A stretch of 64,000 nucleotides of DNA from positions 4,650,001 through 4,714,000 of the forward strand of contig NZ_CP068437.1 of assembly GCF_016757755.1 (NCBI RefSeq). The letters run 5' to 3'. Below the pieces are notes generated by a model. That model saw nothing but the letters and a program-made list of their open reading frames with translations. It was not told the DNA's origin and made no database searches. The position numbers and the translations under genes are program-made. Positions 55,119 to 63,118 of the stretch are shown one piece after another (the stretch's first letter is position 1; every line of letters starts with the position of its first letter). This stretch comes from Shewanella sp. KX20019 (GTDB lineage: Bacteria > Pseudomonadota > Gammaproteobacteria > Enterobacterales > Shewanellaceae).

Positions 55119-56600
55119 TTAGCCTTCTTCAACGATACGTTGCATTTCGGTCATGTAACCGCGCAGCTCTGCGCCAATAGACTCAACGGCTGTGCCACGG
55201 ATCTCATCATTAACTTCGATAAGACGCACGTTATCCACGCCGTTACCGCTATCCTTTAGGCCGCCGCCTAAGAACTCTGCCGACATGTTTTCAACATAAT
55301 CACGTAGCATTGGCACTGCCGCGTGGTTGAATAGGTAGCAACCATATTCAGCAGTATCAGAGATAACCACATTCATCTCGTAAAGGCGCTTACGGGCAAT
55401 CGTGTTGGCAATCAATGGTGTTTCATGCAGTGATTCATAGTAAGCCGACTCTTCAACAATACCTGCTGCAACCATGGTATCGAACGCAAGCTCAACGCCC
55501 GCTTTGATCATAGCAACCAGGAAAATACCTTTATCGAAGTACGCCTGCTCGTCAATTTGCTCATCACACTGAGGTGCATTTTCAAAGGCTGTTTCATTCG
55601 TTTCACTACGCCATTTAAGCAGGTTAGCATCGTCGTTAGCCCAGTCAGCCATCATGGTTTTAGAGAACTCGCCACCGATGATATCGTCCATGTGCTTTTC
55701 GAAGAGTGGCTTAAGGATCTCTTTCAACTCCTCAGCCATTTCAAACGCTTTAATCTTAGCGGGGTTAGATAGTCTATCCATCATATGGGTAATACCACCG
55801 TGCTTAAGCGCCTCGGTAGTGGTTTCCCAACCTTGCTGAATTAACTTAGCGGCGTAGCCTGGCTCAACGCCATCGGCAACCATCTTCTCGTAACCTAAAA
55901 TCGCGCCAGTTTGTAGCATGCCACAAAGAATTGTTTGCTCACCCATCAGGTCAGACTTAACTTCAGCGATGAAAGATGAGTGCAATACGCCGGCTCTGTC
56001 GCCGCCAGTTGCGCTTGCATACGCCTTAGCGATAGCAAAACCTTCACCCTTTGGATCATTCTCAGGGTGGACTGCAATCAGTGTAGGCACACCGAAACCA
56101 CGCTTGTACTCTTCACGAACTTCGGTACCAGGGCATTTAGGAGCAACCATGATGACGGTGATATCAGGGCGAACCTGCATGCCCTCTTCAACAATGTTAA
56201 AGCCGTGCGAATAAGACAGTGTCGCACCTTGCTTCATTAACGGCATGATGGTGGTCACGGCGTTAGTGTGTTGCTTGTCTGGCGTTAGGTTTAACACCAA
56301 GTCTGCATCAGGAATTAACTCTTCAATGGTACCGACACGGAAACCGTTGCCAGTGGCTTTCTGATATGATTCACGCTTCTCGGTGATCGCTTGTGCACGC
56401 AGTGCAAAAGAGATGTTTAGTCCAGAATCTCGCATGTTCAAACCTTGGTTCAAACCTTGTGCACCACAACCTAGAATGACTATATTCCATCCTTTGATGT
56501 GGCTGCAGCCTTCGCTAAACTCGCTGCGATCCATAAAGCGGCATTGAGCCAGCTGTTCTAATTGTTGACGCAAGTTCAGAGAGTTAAAATAGTTAGCCAT
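55119..56600 (-). CDS. ilvC: Ketol-acid reductoisomerase (class II)
   Basis: A 493-aa NADPH- and Mg-dependent enzyme (E. coli: 491 aa), second common step of valine/isoleucine synthesis. The start MANYFNSLNLRQQLEQLAQC matches E. coli, so the upstream in-frame MVYQ is not used. Features: nucleotide-binding GCGAQGLNQGLNMRDSGL, and the duplicated C-terminal knotted domain of long-form enzymes. It is divergent from its activator ilvY. Confidence 0.97.
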   Translation of the reverse strand: MANYFNSLNLRQQLEQLAQCRFMDRSEFSEGCSHIKGWNIVILGCGAQGLNQGLNMRDSGLNISFALRAQAITEKRESYQKATGNGFRVGTIEELIPDADLVLNLTPDKQHTNAVTTIMPLMKQGATLSYSHGFNIVEEGMQVRPDITVIMVAPKCPGTEVREEYKRGFGVPTLIAVHPENDPKGEGFAIAKAYASATGGDRAGVLHSSFIAEVKSDLMGEQTILCGMLQTGAILGYEKMVADGVEPGYAAKLIQQGWETTTEALKHGGITHMMDRLSNPAKIKAFEMAEELKEILKPLFEKHMDDIIGGEFSKTMMADWANDDANLLKWRSETNETAFENAPQCDEQIDEQAYFDKGIFLVAMIKAGVELAFDTMVAAGIVEESAYYESLHETPLIANTIARKRLYEMNVVISDTAEYGCYLFNHAAVPMLRDYVENMSAEFLGGGLKDSGNGVDNVRLIEVNDEIRGTAVESIGAELRGYMTEMQRIVEEG

Positions 56601-56722
56601 CTGATATACCACCTTGATTCTGGATATTTAAACGGGCTTGCTCAGTACCGAGCTAAGCTGTGATTGAGATCACTATAGCGCAAGCTTTTGATTGCTTAAA
56701 ATGATATATTCGGAACATGACA

Positions 56723-56737
56723 TTGCGATTTGTGCAA
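56723..56737. promoter_or_regulatory. Candidate IlvY operator in the ilvC-ilvY intergenic region
   Basis: TTGC-GATTTGT-GCAA is a dyad fitting the LysR-type T-N11-A pattern. A second, looser dyad with arms GCAA and TTGC (AGCTTTTGA between) lies at about 56680-56696, closer to ilvC. In E. coli, IlvY binds tandem operators between these genes; position and pattern agree. Confidence 0.6.
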
Positions 56738-56793
56738 CATGGAGAAATAACTGCCACCTAGCATTTGCTCAGCTCAAATGCCATTTCTCGAGG

Positions 56794-57675
56794 ATGAAAA
56801 TTTTGGATATTCGTACCATCAAACTCTACTTGCACCTGTCAGATAGTTTGCACTTTGCTCGCACTGCGCAGGCGATGCATGTTAGTCCATCGACACTCAG
56901 TCGCGCCATGCAGAGATTAGAAATGGAGGTAGGAGCGCAGCTGTTTCAGCGTGATAATCGTAGCGTAACCTTAACCAGTGCAGGGGTGGAATATCGTCAT
57001 TTTGCTGAGCTAACCCTCGATCACTGGAGCAAACTCAAAACTAAGATAGACCCTAAGCAAGATCTATTAAGGGGTCGACTTAACCTCTACTGCTCGGTTA
57101 CGGCGGCGTACAGTCATCTGCCCGGCTTACTTGACCACTTTAGACGCGAACACCCATTAGTCGAAATAGCCTTAACCACGGGTGATGCCGCTAATGCTGT
57201 CAACGAAATTCGCAATAATCGCGCCGATATTGCCATTGCCGCACTGCCGGATCCTTTTCCTGACAACCTGCATTTTGCCAAGATAGATGACGTGCCACTG
57301 TCGATCATCGCGCCGACCTTTCGTTGCCAAGTGCAAGAATTGCTGACCGAATCCTACATCCCCTGGGATCGATTACCGTTTATCGTGCCTGAGCATGGGC
57401 CGGGGCGTAAACGTATCGACAACTGGTTTAAAGCGCTCGGCTTAACGCCCAACATTTATGCGCAAGTCTCAGGCCAAGAAGCGATAACCTCGATGGTCGC
57501 CCTAGGATGTGGCGTCAGTATCACCCCCGAAGTGGTACTCAATAACAGCCCTGTGCGTGACCGAATTCAACTTTTGTCATCACCCATTGCTATCCCCCCT
57601 TTTGAGCTGGGCTGTTGCTGCCGCGAAAAGCGCATTAGCGAGCCGGTAATAAAAGCCTTTTTAGAGGCTATTTAA
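56794..57675 (+). CDS. ilvY: LysR-type activator of ilvC
   Basis: A 293-aa regulator (E. coli IlvY: 297 aa) that activates ilvC when acetolactate or acetohydroxybutyrate is present. The helix-turn-helix contains HVSPSTLSRAMQRLE; SVTAAYSHLP and LTTGDAANAV match IlvY closely. The start ATG 56794 is chosen by family alignment; the frame is open to a TTG at 56692, but that would run through the operator region. GAGG immediately precedes the ATG, too close for an ideal site. Confidence 0.93.
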   Translation: MKILDIRTIKLYLHLSDSLHFARTAQAMHVSPSTLSRAMQRLEMEVGAQLFQRDNRSVTLTSAGVEYRHFAELTLDHWSKLKTKIDPKQDLLRGRLNLYCSVTAAYSHLPGLLDHFRREHPLVEIALTTGDAANAVNEIRNNRADIAIAALPDPFPDNLHFAKIDDVPLSIIAPTFRCQVQELLTESYIPWDRLPFIVPEHGPGRKRIDNWFKALGLTPNIYAQVSGQEAITSMVALGCGVSITPEVVLNNSPVRDRIQLLSSPIAIPPFELGCCCREKRISEPVIKAFLEAI

Positions 57676-57708
57676 GCCACTTAACGACTGCTTTTACTAG
57701 CTGATTAC

Positions 57709-58644
57709 TCAATCCTTAGATTCAATCTGACTAACACCATCGATCATTAGATTACGTAACCAGCGATGGCTTGGATCTAAATTGAAGTGTTTATGCCACA
57801 CCAGCACGTAGGCACCAGGTTCAACATGCACCGGCACATCAAGGCAAACAAGGTCATGGCCGGGCAACATATGCATGACGTACTTTCGCGGCGCACATAA
57901 GATTAGATCGCTGTTCTCACACAGATCTAGCGCACTAGTAAAGTCAGTCATATTAACGGCAATATCACGCTCTCTATGCTCTAAACGCAATACGTCATCC
58001 AGCAGCCAGTGCTCCAAGCCACCAAATGCCACCTGTAGATGACGATATTTTAAAAAGGTATCGAGATCCCAAGGTTCATTGCGTAGCGGATGTCCGGATC
58101 TGACCAGACATACCGGATAGTCACGGATAAGTTCAGCGTAAGCCAGCTCATCCGGCAAGTTATTCATATGCAGTAAAGAGCGTTTATCCCACTCGCGGCA
58201 GATAATACCGAGATCAATTTCGCAGCGCAGTATCTTCTCCATACTGTCGTGCGACCACGTCTGACTATTAATACTCACTTGCGGCGCTTGCGTTAACAAC
58301 TGAGGCACAAAGTGCGGAAATACTAGCGAATAAGCGGTTTCAACCAGGTGCATACGAAATCTGCGTTGGCTATCAGCTGGCTCGAAGCTATTGGGGCGGG
58401 TAAATTGCTCAAGCCTTTGCAGCACTTCACGCAGCTCCGGCGCTAATTGCAAGGCTCGTGGGGTGGCTTTTAGCCCATAAGCGGTACGCTCGAAAAGTTG
58501 ATCATCGAAGGTGTCGCGTAACTTACTTAACTGCTTGCTGACCGCAGATTGACTCAGGTGCAGCCTCGATGCAGCAGCAGTAACACTTTGCTCCTCGAGC
58601 AGCACCTCTAACACTCGCAATAAATTAAAATCTAGCTGTTTCAC
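57709..58644 (-). CDS. LysR-family transcriptional regulator
   Basis: A 311-aa regulator with N-terminal helix-turn-helix (EQSVTAAASRLHLSQSAVSK) and a periplasmic-binding-like effector domain. It resembles the NodD/YidZ-like group (start MKQLDFNLLRVLEVLLEEQS). It converges on ilvY with a 33-nt gap and has no neighbouring target that suggests a function. Confidence 0.88.
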   Translation of the reverse strand: MKQLDFNLLRVLEVLLEEQSVTAAASRLHLSQSAVSKQLSKLRDTFDDQLFERTAYGLKATPRALQLAPELREVLQRLEQFTRPNSFEPADSQRRFRMHLVETAYSLVFPHFVPQLLTQAPQVSINSQTWSHDSMEKILRCEIDLGIICREWDKRSLLHMNNLPDELAYAELIRDYPVCLVRSGHPLRNEPWDLDTFLKYRHLQVAFGGLEHWLLDDVLRLEHRERDIAVNMTDFTSALDLCENSDLILCAPRKYVMHMLPGHDLVCLDVPVHVEPGAYVLVWHKHFNLDPSHRWLRNLMIDGVSQIESKD

Positions 58645-58875
58645 CCGTTACCCTCCACACACCAAAACTGACTTGGCCTATGATAGTGTTTTTCAGGCAG
58701 AAGCGGTGCTGTTTTCGATCAAAAAAGCCATTAACAAATTACCCTTGCATTGACTCCATTCTGCATACCTATGCCAACAGTTCTGATTTGGATCATGAAA
58801 ATTAGCGAATTTACAATAAAGACCGACTGATGCTAGCCTCGCTCAATTATGCATAATTTTGATTCTGAGTATTTA

Positions 58876-59028
58876 ATGAAAATTGAAGTATTTAAAGCTG
58901 ATTATTTAAACCAGCAGCAAACTAAAAACATTGGCTACTTATTGAATAGCTATGCCGAAGATCCTATGGGTGGCGGAGCACCTTTGTCAGCTTTTGTGAA
59001 AGACTATCTCGCCGCAAAATTACTGTAA
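58876..59028 (+). pseudogene. Truncated GNAT acetyltransferase (N-terminal 50 residues)
   Basis: A 50-codon frame opening MKIEVFKADYLNQQQTKNIG and containing YAEDPMGGGAPLSAFVKDYL, a pattern found at the N-terminus of longer GNAT proteins (DPMGGG and a following helix). It stops right after this helix, without the acetyl-CoA-binding half. A TACCCATCC hairpin element begins 23 nt later, so the tail may have been replaced by that insertion. A functional micro-protein cannot be ruled out. Confidence 0.6.
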
Positions 59029-59051
59029 AACAAGTCAACATTGCAATGTTT

Positions 59052-59096
59052 GCCCTCTATACCCATCCTACTTGAAGATGGGTATAGAGGGCTTTA
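59052..59096. repeat. Intergenic TACCCATCC element, copy 4, as a perfect hairpin
   Basis: Arms GCCCTCTATACCCATC (59052-59067) and GATGGGTATAGAGGGC (59077-59092) pair over 16 bp without mismatch around a 9-nt loop, followed by TTTATT. It can act as a terminator. Confidence 0.85.
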
Positions 59097-59129
59097 TTAA
59101 TAGTGTTAATTAATCTTTCTGAGAATATT

Positions 59130-59753
59130 ATGTCCATTGAAGTTTGGTTATCTTTTGTCATAGCCAGTGCAGTACTCACTCTTATTCCAGGACCTTGTGT
59201 TTTACTGGTGATCAGTCAGTCCTTAACCAAAGGGATACGCGCAGCTTTTATGTGCATATTGGGAGATGTCTTCGGCGGAGTAATGTTAATGGTACTTTCC
59301 TTAATCGGTGTTGGTGCTATCTTGGCAACCTCTGCAACCCTGTTTATGATTTTTAAATGGTTAGGCGTGATGTATATGGCTTACCTTGGTTATTGCCAAA
59401 TAGCTGCAGCAAGGACAAGTTCCACAGATAACAATACCGATAAAGATCAAACCCTCAGCGTTGCTAGTATGAAAGCTGGCTTTATTGCTTCCTCTTTAAA
59501 CCCCAAGGCAATCGCATTCTATATGGCATTCCTGCCGCAATTTATGACCCCTGAAGGCGATGAGGTTTTGCAGTTTGCTATATTAATCCTGACTTCCTCT
59601 GTTGTTGTCGCGGTTATTTTAGCGGGATACGCACTACTTGCTTCAAGCGCGAGTCAGTTTTTACAACGTAAGAAATCACAAAAGTACCTAGGCTATGTTG
59701 GTGGCAGCTGTTTAATTAGCGGTAGCGCCTATATGGCAACGGCAGTGAAATGA
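59130..59753 (+). CDS. LysE/RhtB-family amino acid exporter
   Basis: A 207-aa inner-membrane exporter with about six helices. The family signature LTLIPGPCVLLVISQSLTKG (with the conserved PGP) is near the N-terminus, and SLNPKAIAFYMAFLPQF is the second family motif. The ATG 59130 gives the usual length; an in-frame GTG at 59103 is less likely. Substrate unknown (homoserine, threonine, lysine and others are exported by members). Its stop overlaps the ATG of the acetyltransferase pseudogene (ATGA), suggesting they once formed a unit. Confidence 0.9.
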   Translation: MSIEVWLSFVIASAVLTLIPGPCVLLVISQSLTKGIRAAFMCILGDVFGGVMLMVLSLIGVGAILATSATLFMIFKWLGVMYMAYLGYCQIAAARTSSTDNNTDKDQTLSVASMKAGFIASSLNPKAIAFYMAFLPQFMTPEGDEVLQFAILILTSSVVVAVILAGYALLASSASQFLQRKKSQKYLGYVGGSCLISGSAYMATAVK

Positions 59754-59852
59754 AAATTGAAATCATTAATAAAAGAAGATAAAGCGGTTTTCGATACGCT
59801 TATCGAGGGGCTTAAACAGCGCAATTAGACCCTATCTTTTCCAGCCCCGGTA
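59750..59852 (+). pseudogene. GNAT acetyltransferase pseudogene, paralogue of 62186-62629
   Basis: The first ~70 nt are almost identical to the intact gene at 62186 (ATGAAAATTGAAATCATTAA, then GATAAAGCGGTTTTCGATAC), but one extra base creates a frameshift and stop after ten codons. Codons 24-96 of the intact gene are missing: CTTAAACAG joins directly to GCGCAATTAGAC (A97-D100). The homology ends near 59852, where the inverted dispersed repeat starts. Confidence 0.85.
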
Positions 59853-59942
59853 TTTTCGATGGCCTCAGGTATTTCTACACAGGGTTTGAAAAGCGCAATC
59901 ATCTAGCACCAGAGTGTCTATTTATTAATGTTTACTCAGATC
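59853..59942 (-). repeat. Dispersed repeat, copy C (inverted)
   Basis: Its reverse complement reads GGATCTGAGTAAAC ... GGTGCTAGATGATTGCGC ... TTTTCAAACCCTGTG ... CTGAGGCCATCGAAAAT, aligning along about 90 bp with copy A at 41856. It lies directly after the broken acetyltransferase, 18 kb from the other copies. Confidence 0.8.
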
Positions 59943-60029
59943 CAAATTGTTATGAGCAGCACACCACATGCATTACGGTTGGTAAAACAGCTTCCCCCCT
60001 GACAGCCACCTCCTATCCAGTCCGAGGCT

Positions 60030-60827
60030 TTACTCATGGCGAGTTACTTTCGTTATCCACGGTTCCAAACGGCTGCCCCATTTTATATCCACCGTATAAC
60101 GAGGGGCTTCAATATCTTGATAACCCAACCTGCTCAACCCCTTAAGAGTTTCTGAATATTCTAATGGCAGCATAATTTCAGTGATCAATAACTGTTGCAG
60201 GAATAAACGGTAACTGTCGTTATTTTCGTTGTAATAAGGCTTAGCTAGCCCCTTAACAAACAGCATATTATCTTGGCCAGCAAATTCAGCCGCTAAGGAC
60301 TCATAGTCAGTAGCCACTTTGACAAAGAATAGTCGACTGTTGGTTAGCTTCTCCTTTTTAAAGTTAACAAGAGAGTCATCCTTTAAGCGACTATTATTGT
60401 CATTGGGTTGCTCGGTATAAGTTTTAACGGCTTCCTGATAGCGCAGCTCTGCTTTGGCAATTTCAGCGGCATGTCGCTCACCATCAAACTCAAATGCCCA
60501 ATACAATTGACGAGACTGCGCTCCGTAATAATTGTTATCCGGCAGCTCAAAACCAAGATCTAATAGTTGCGCTTGAGTCACTGTGGTTTCATTACTGTTG
60601 TAGGGAGTATAGGCATTATCAGGCTTGGTAGCGGTGCGCCAATTAATACTGAGTAGAATGCCGGAATTCTCTTGTTGCGCGCTGCTGTTATAGGGTAATT
60701 CCAGCTCTCTTTCAGTCAATTTTAGTGCTGATGTCGGTGCGCCCATGCGGTTATATGCTACACCACTCAACGCCATGACATTACTGCCGATAAGGATCAG
60801 CAGACCCATCAATAAGTACTTTTTCAT
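60030..60827 (-). CDS. DUF4824-like exported or membrane-anchored protein
   Basis: A 265-aa protein with one N-terminal hydrophobic segment (KKYLLMGLLILIGSNVMALSGVAYN) and a soluble remainder. LTERELELPY and GILLSINWRTATKPD fit the pattern I associate with DUF4824 proteins. Function unknown. Its start overlaps the stop of the upstream membrane gene by 4 nt, so the two are a unit. Family assignment is from memory of the pattern. Confidence 0.7.
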   Translation of the reverse strand: MKKYLLMGLLILIGSNVMALSGVAYNRMGAPTSALKLTERELELPYNSSAQQENSGILLSINWRTATKPDNAYTPYNSNETTVTQAQLLDLGFELPDNNYYGAQSRQLYWAFEFDGERHAAEIAKAELRYQEAVKTYTEQPNDNNSRLKDDSLVNFKKEKLTNSRLFFVKVATDYESLAAEFAGQDNMLFVKGLAKPYYNENNDSYRLFLQQLLITEIMLPLEYSETLKGLSRLGYQDIEAPRYTVDIKWGSRLEPWITKVTRHE

Positions 60828-61930
60828 TGCCCAGCCCCTCCGCCCATTTTGCCGACTTTACTTAAGTCATTTAAATTACTGAGGCGAACTCGCTTAAACA
60901 CCATCAGTGCCAACAAAGCTGACAAGCCTAGAATAAAAAAGAAGACATATTTCGGCATCCACTCCCACCACCAATCGAAGAACTTGGTGTAGAGGAACAA
61001 AATAAAGAACACATTGCCCGTGTTGGTTACCTCGCCCCATTGGCGCTTAACCCCAAGCCAAATAGCCGCAGCTGAAAGTGCAAACCCCATCAGTTGATAA
61101 CAACCCTCAATTATCTCCGCTGACCAGCTTAAATAGCTTATTTCGCCCCAGTTAGACAAAACGAGTATAGGTAGAAACAGCATGATCATTGCCATAACTT
61201 TATAAATCGCAGCAAAGCCATTGAAGCGTCGATGATCGCTTAGATGAGGTATTAAAAAGATCAACAAACTAGGCACTAGAAAATTCTCAGGTCTTTCGCC
61301 GAAGCTAATCCAATACATTCCAGACCAACTGCCCATCTTCATCGCGATAAAGCTACTTAGACTGACAATCCCAAAGAACAGTAAAAGACGCGCATTACAG
61401 GCGTAGGCCAGTAAAAAACTAAAAGCCGCCCACACCGCAAAGGCATTAGGTGACGGCGTGATGTTGAATATTTGTCCCAACATAGACAGGTTAAGCACAA
61501 AGCAGGCAAGACTGACCAAGGCGGCAATTTTTGAGTAATATGCGCTTTTCTCGGCTTGAGCCAATTTCAACGACAGGATAAAAAGGGAGATGGGTGCGAT
61601 GACTAAAATACTCACTTGCACAGCGGTACTCAGGTAGCCCCAAAACTGATAGAACAGAAAGAAAATACTGGTCGCCATCGCTAGCGCCCCCAGCATTGAG
61701 GCTATTCTCATCCCAAGAGAAAGCTGCTTCGATTGACTGCTGGTATCGACGTCATAGCTTTCTGAGAGGCGTTTTAATAATTGCTGATGATAATCATCGA
61801 GCTTATTTTTCTGTGCTGGTGAGACTGCAATAACCTGATCAATTTCCAATGCATGCAGCTCTTGCTGGAATGCATGAATTTGATCAACCCGTTGCTGGGC
61901 ATCTAATTGAGAAAGCAGCTTTTCTTCCAT
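60824..61930 (-). CDS. DUF2157-like polytopic membrane protein
   Basis: A 368-aa protein with a cytoplasmic helical N-terminus (MEEKLLSQLDAQQRVDQIHA, then helix to about residue 70) and about ten membrane helices. The start at 61930 is supported by AAGGAG 9 nt upstream; the frame is open further (to 62014) through a hydrophobic stretch that is probably not translated. It pairs with the DUF4824-like gene. Function unknown. Confidence 0.75.
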   Translation of the reverse strand: MEEKLLSQLDAQQRVDQIHAFQQELHALEIDQVIAVSPAQKNKLDDYHQQLLKRLSESYDVDTSSQSKQLSLGMRIASMLGALAMATSIFFLFYQFWGYLSTAVQVSILVIAPISLFILSLKLAQAEKSAYYSKIAALVSLACFVLNLSMLGQIFNITPSPNAFAVWAAFSFLLAYACNARLLLFFGIVSLSSFIAMKMGSWSGMYWISFGERPENFLVPSLLIFLIPHLSDHRRFNGFAAIYKVMAMIMLFLPILVLSNWGEISYLSWSAEIIEGCYQLMGFALSAAAIWLGVKRQWGEVTNTGNVFFILFLYTKFFDWWWEWMPKYVFFFILGLSALLALMVFKRVRLSNLNDLSKVGKMGGGAGQ

Positions 61931-62185
61931 GGATTTATTCTCCTTAGTCACAGCATATAGTGCCGTAATTGATAATAAAAACAACAAAAAGAACGCTTCA
62001 TAAACGCGCTGCAATAAGTCAATTTACAGCCGTGACTTAAGAGTGATAAATTAACTGGCTGTAGAGAGCACACCTCTAAAGTTTCAATCTAAACAACAGT
62101 TGCCGTGACGCTGTTGAATCTACTCTCAACAAAGTACTCCAGCAGTAACGGCAATGGCTAACAAACGGATTTATAGGTCACATAA

Positions 62186-62629
62186 ATGAAAATTGAAGTC
62201 ATCAATAAAAATGATAAAGCGGTTTTCGATACGCTTATCGAGGGGCTTAAACAGCACAAATATGAGCATATGGGGCCAGAAGAAACAGCTCCTCTCTCAG
62301 TCATTGCTCGCGATGAAGCAGACAACATCATTGCTGGTGTCTCAGGTCGCAGCATTTACCGAAACTTTCTTATAGAAGTGGTGTGGGTCAGTCCCGAGGC
62401 CAGAGGCACTGGGCTTGGGCGTCAGTTAATGGAACAAGCTGAGATGGAAGCTAGAAAGCGCGGCTGCCTAATAGCGCAATTAGACACCCTTTCTTTTCAG
62501 GCCCCTGTGTTTTATCAAAAGCTTGGTTTTGAAATTGTCGGTACTGTCCCCGGATTTCCCGGCAGTCCAGAACGTTATTTTATGCTGAAGCAATATACCG
62601 ACGGAGCAATGCTAAATGAAACCATTTAA
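62186..62629 (+). CDS. GNAT-family N-acetyltransferase
   Basis: A 147-aa acetyltransferase. The acetyl-CoA-binding motif A is VVWVSPEARGTGLGRQLMEQ (positions 65-84; loop RGTGLG). Later motif B residues are FQAPVFYQKLGFEIVG. The acceptor is unknown. It overlaps the next small gene by 14 nt. A broken paralogue lies 2.4 kb upstream at 59750, showing duplication. Confidence 0.9.
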   Translation: MKIEVINKNDKAVFDTLIEGLKQHKYEHMGPEETAPLSVIARDEADNIIAGVSGRSIYRNFLIEVVWVSPEARGTGLGRQLMEQAEMEARKRGCLIAQLDTLSFQAPVFYQKLGFEIVGTVPGFPGSPERYFMLKQYTDGAMLNETI

Positions 62630-62900
62630 AAAGCTACAATCTGAAAACCTCGGATTAGTGCTAACTATTGCACGTCTATTTTTCATCTTAGGCACATTCG
62701 GAACGCTATTAATATTGGTGACACTGGTATTTACGCTGTCTGGTGGCGGTTTTATGAATACTATTGCATTGGGAGCTGTTTATATGCAGTTTCTCCCTTA
62801 CTGCTTCGCTTTAATCGTGACTGCTTGTTTACTCGCGGTATTGATTGCTGCCGAAGAGTCTTATAGAAAGCAAACACGCAAACCTGTGCTGGAAAGCTAA
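62616..62900 (+). CDS. Small two-helix membrane protein of unknown function
   Basis: A 94-aa protein not recognised. Two hydrophobic segments (about residues 14-41 and 52-77) and charged ends (KPFKKLQSEN, ESYRKQTRKPVLES). It overlaps the GNAT gene by 14 nt, suggesting a shared transcript. The membrane pattern and overlap support it being real. Confidence 0.65.
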   Translation: MKPFKKLQSENLGLVLTIARLFFILGTFGTLLILVTLVFTLSGGGFMNTIALGAVYMQFLPYCFALIVTACLLAVLIAAEESYRKQTRKPVLES

Positions 62901-62943
62901 CAATAGATGACCTTGGGATGTTAGTAATCTACAAATATTAACA

Positions 62944-62974
62944 AGGCCAATTCTGTTATTAATAGAATTGGCCT
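62944..62974. terminator. Palindromic hairpin between the GNAT unit and GH16 gene
   Basis: AGGCCAATTCT and AGAATTGGCCT form a perfect 11-bp stem around a 9-nt loop, 43 nt after the small membrane gene. No T run follows on the plus strand, so it may act as a weak terminator. Confidence 0.55.
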
Positions 62975-63118
62975 GCGCTGCACAAGCATGGGCTAAAAAT
63001 TGGATCATTTTATTCAGGCCCACCTAGAGCCGCTCAAAAACGTCATAAATTAACTCAACTTTCCATCTATGCGAACTATAATTAGTCATCCAAAAGTATC
63101 GACACTGTTGGAGACCAT

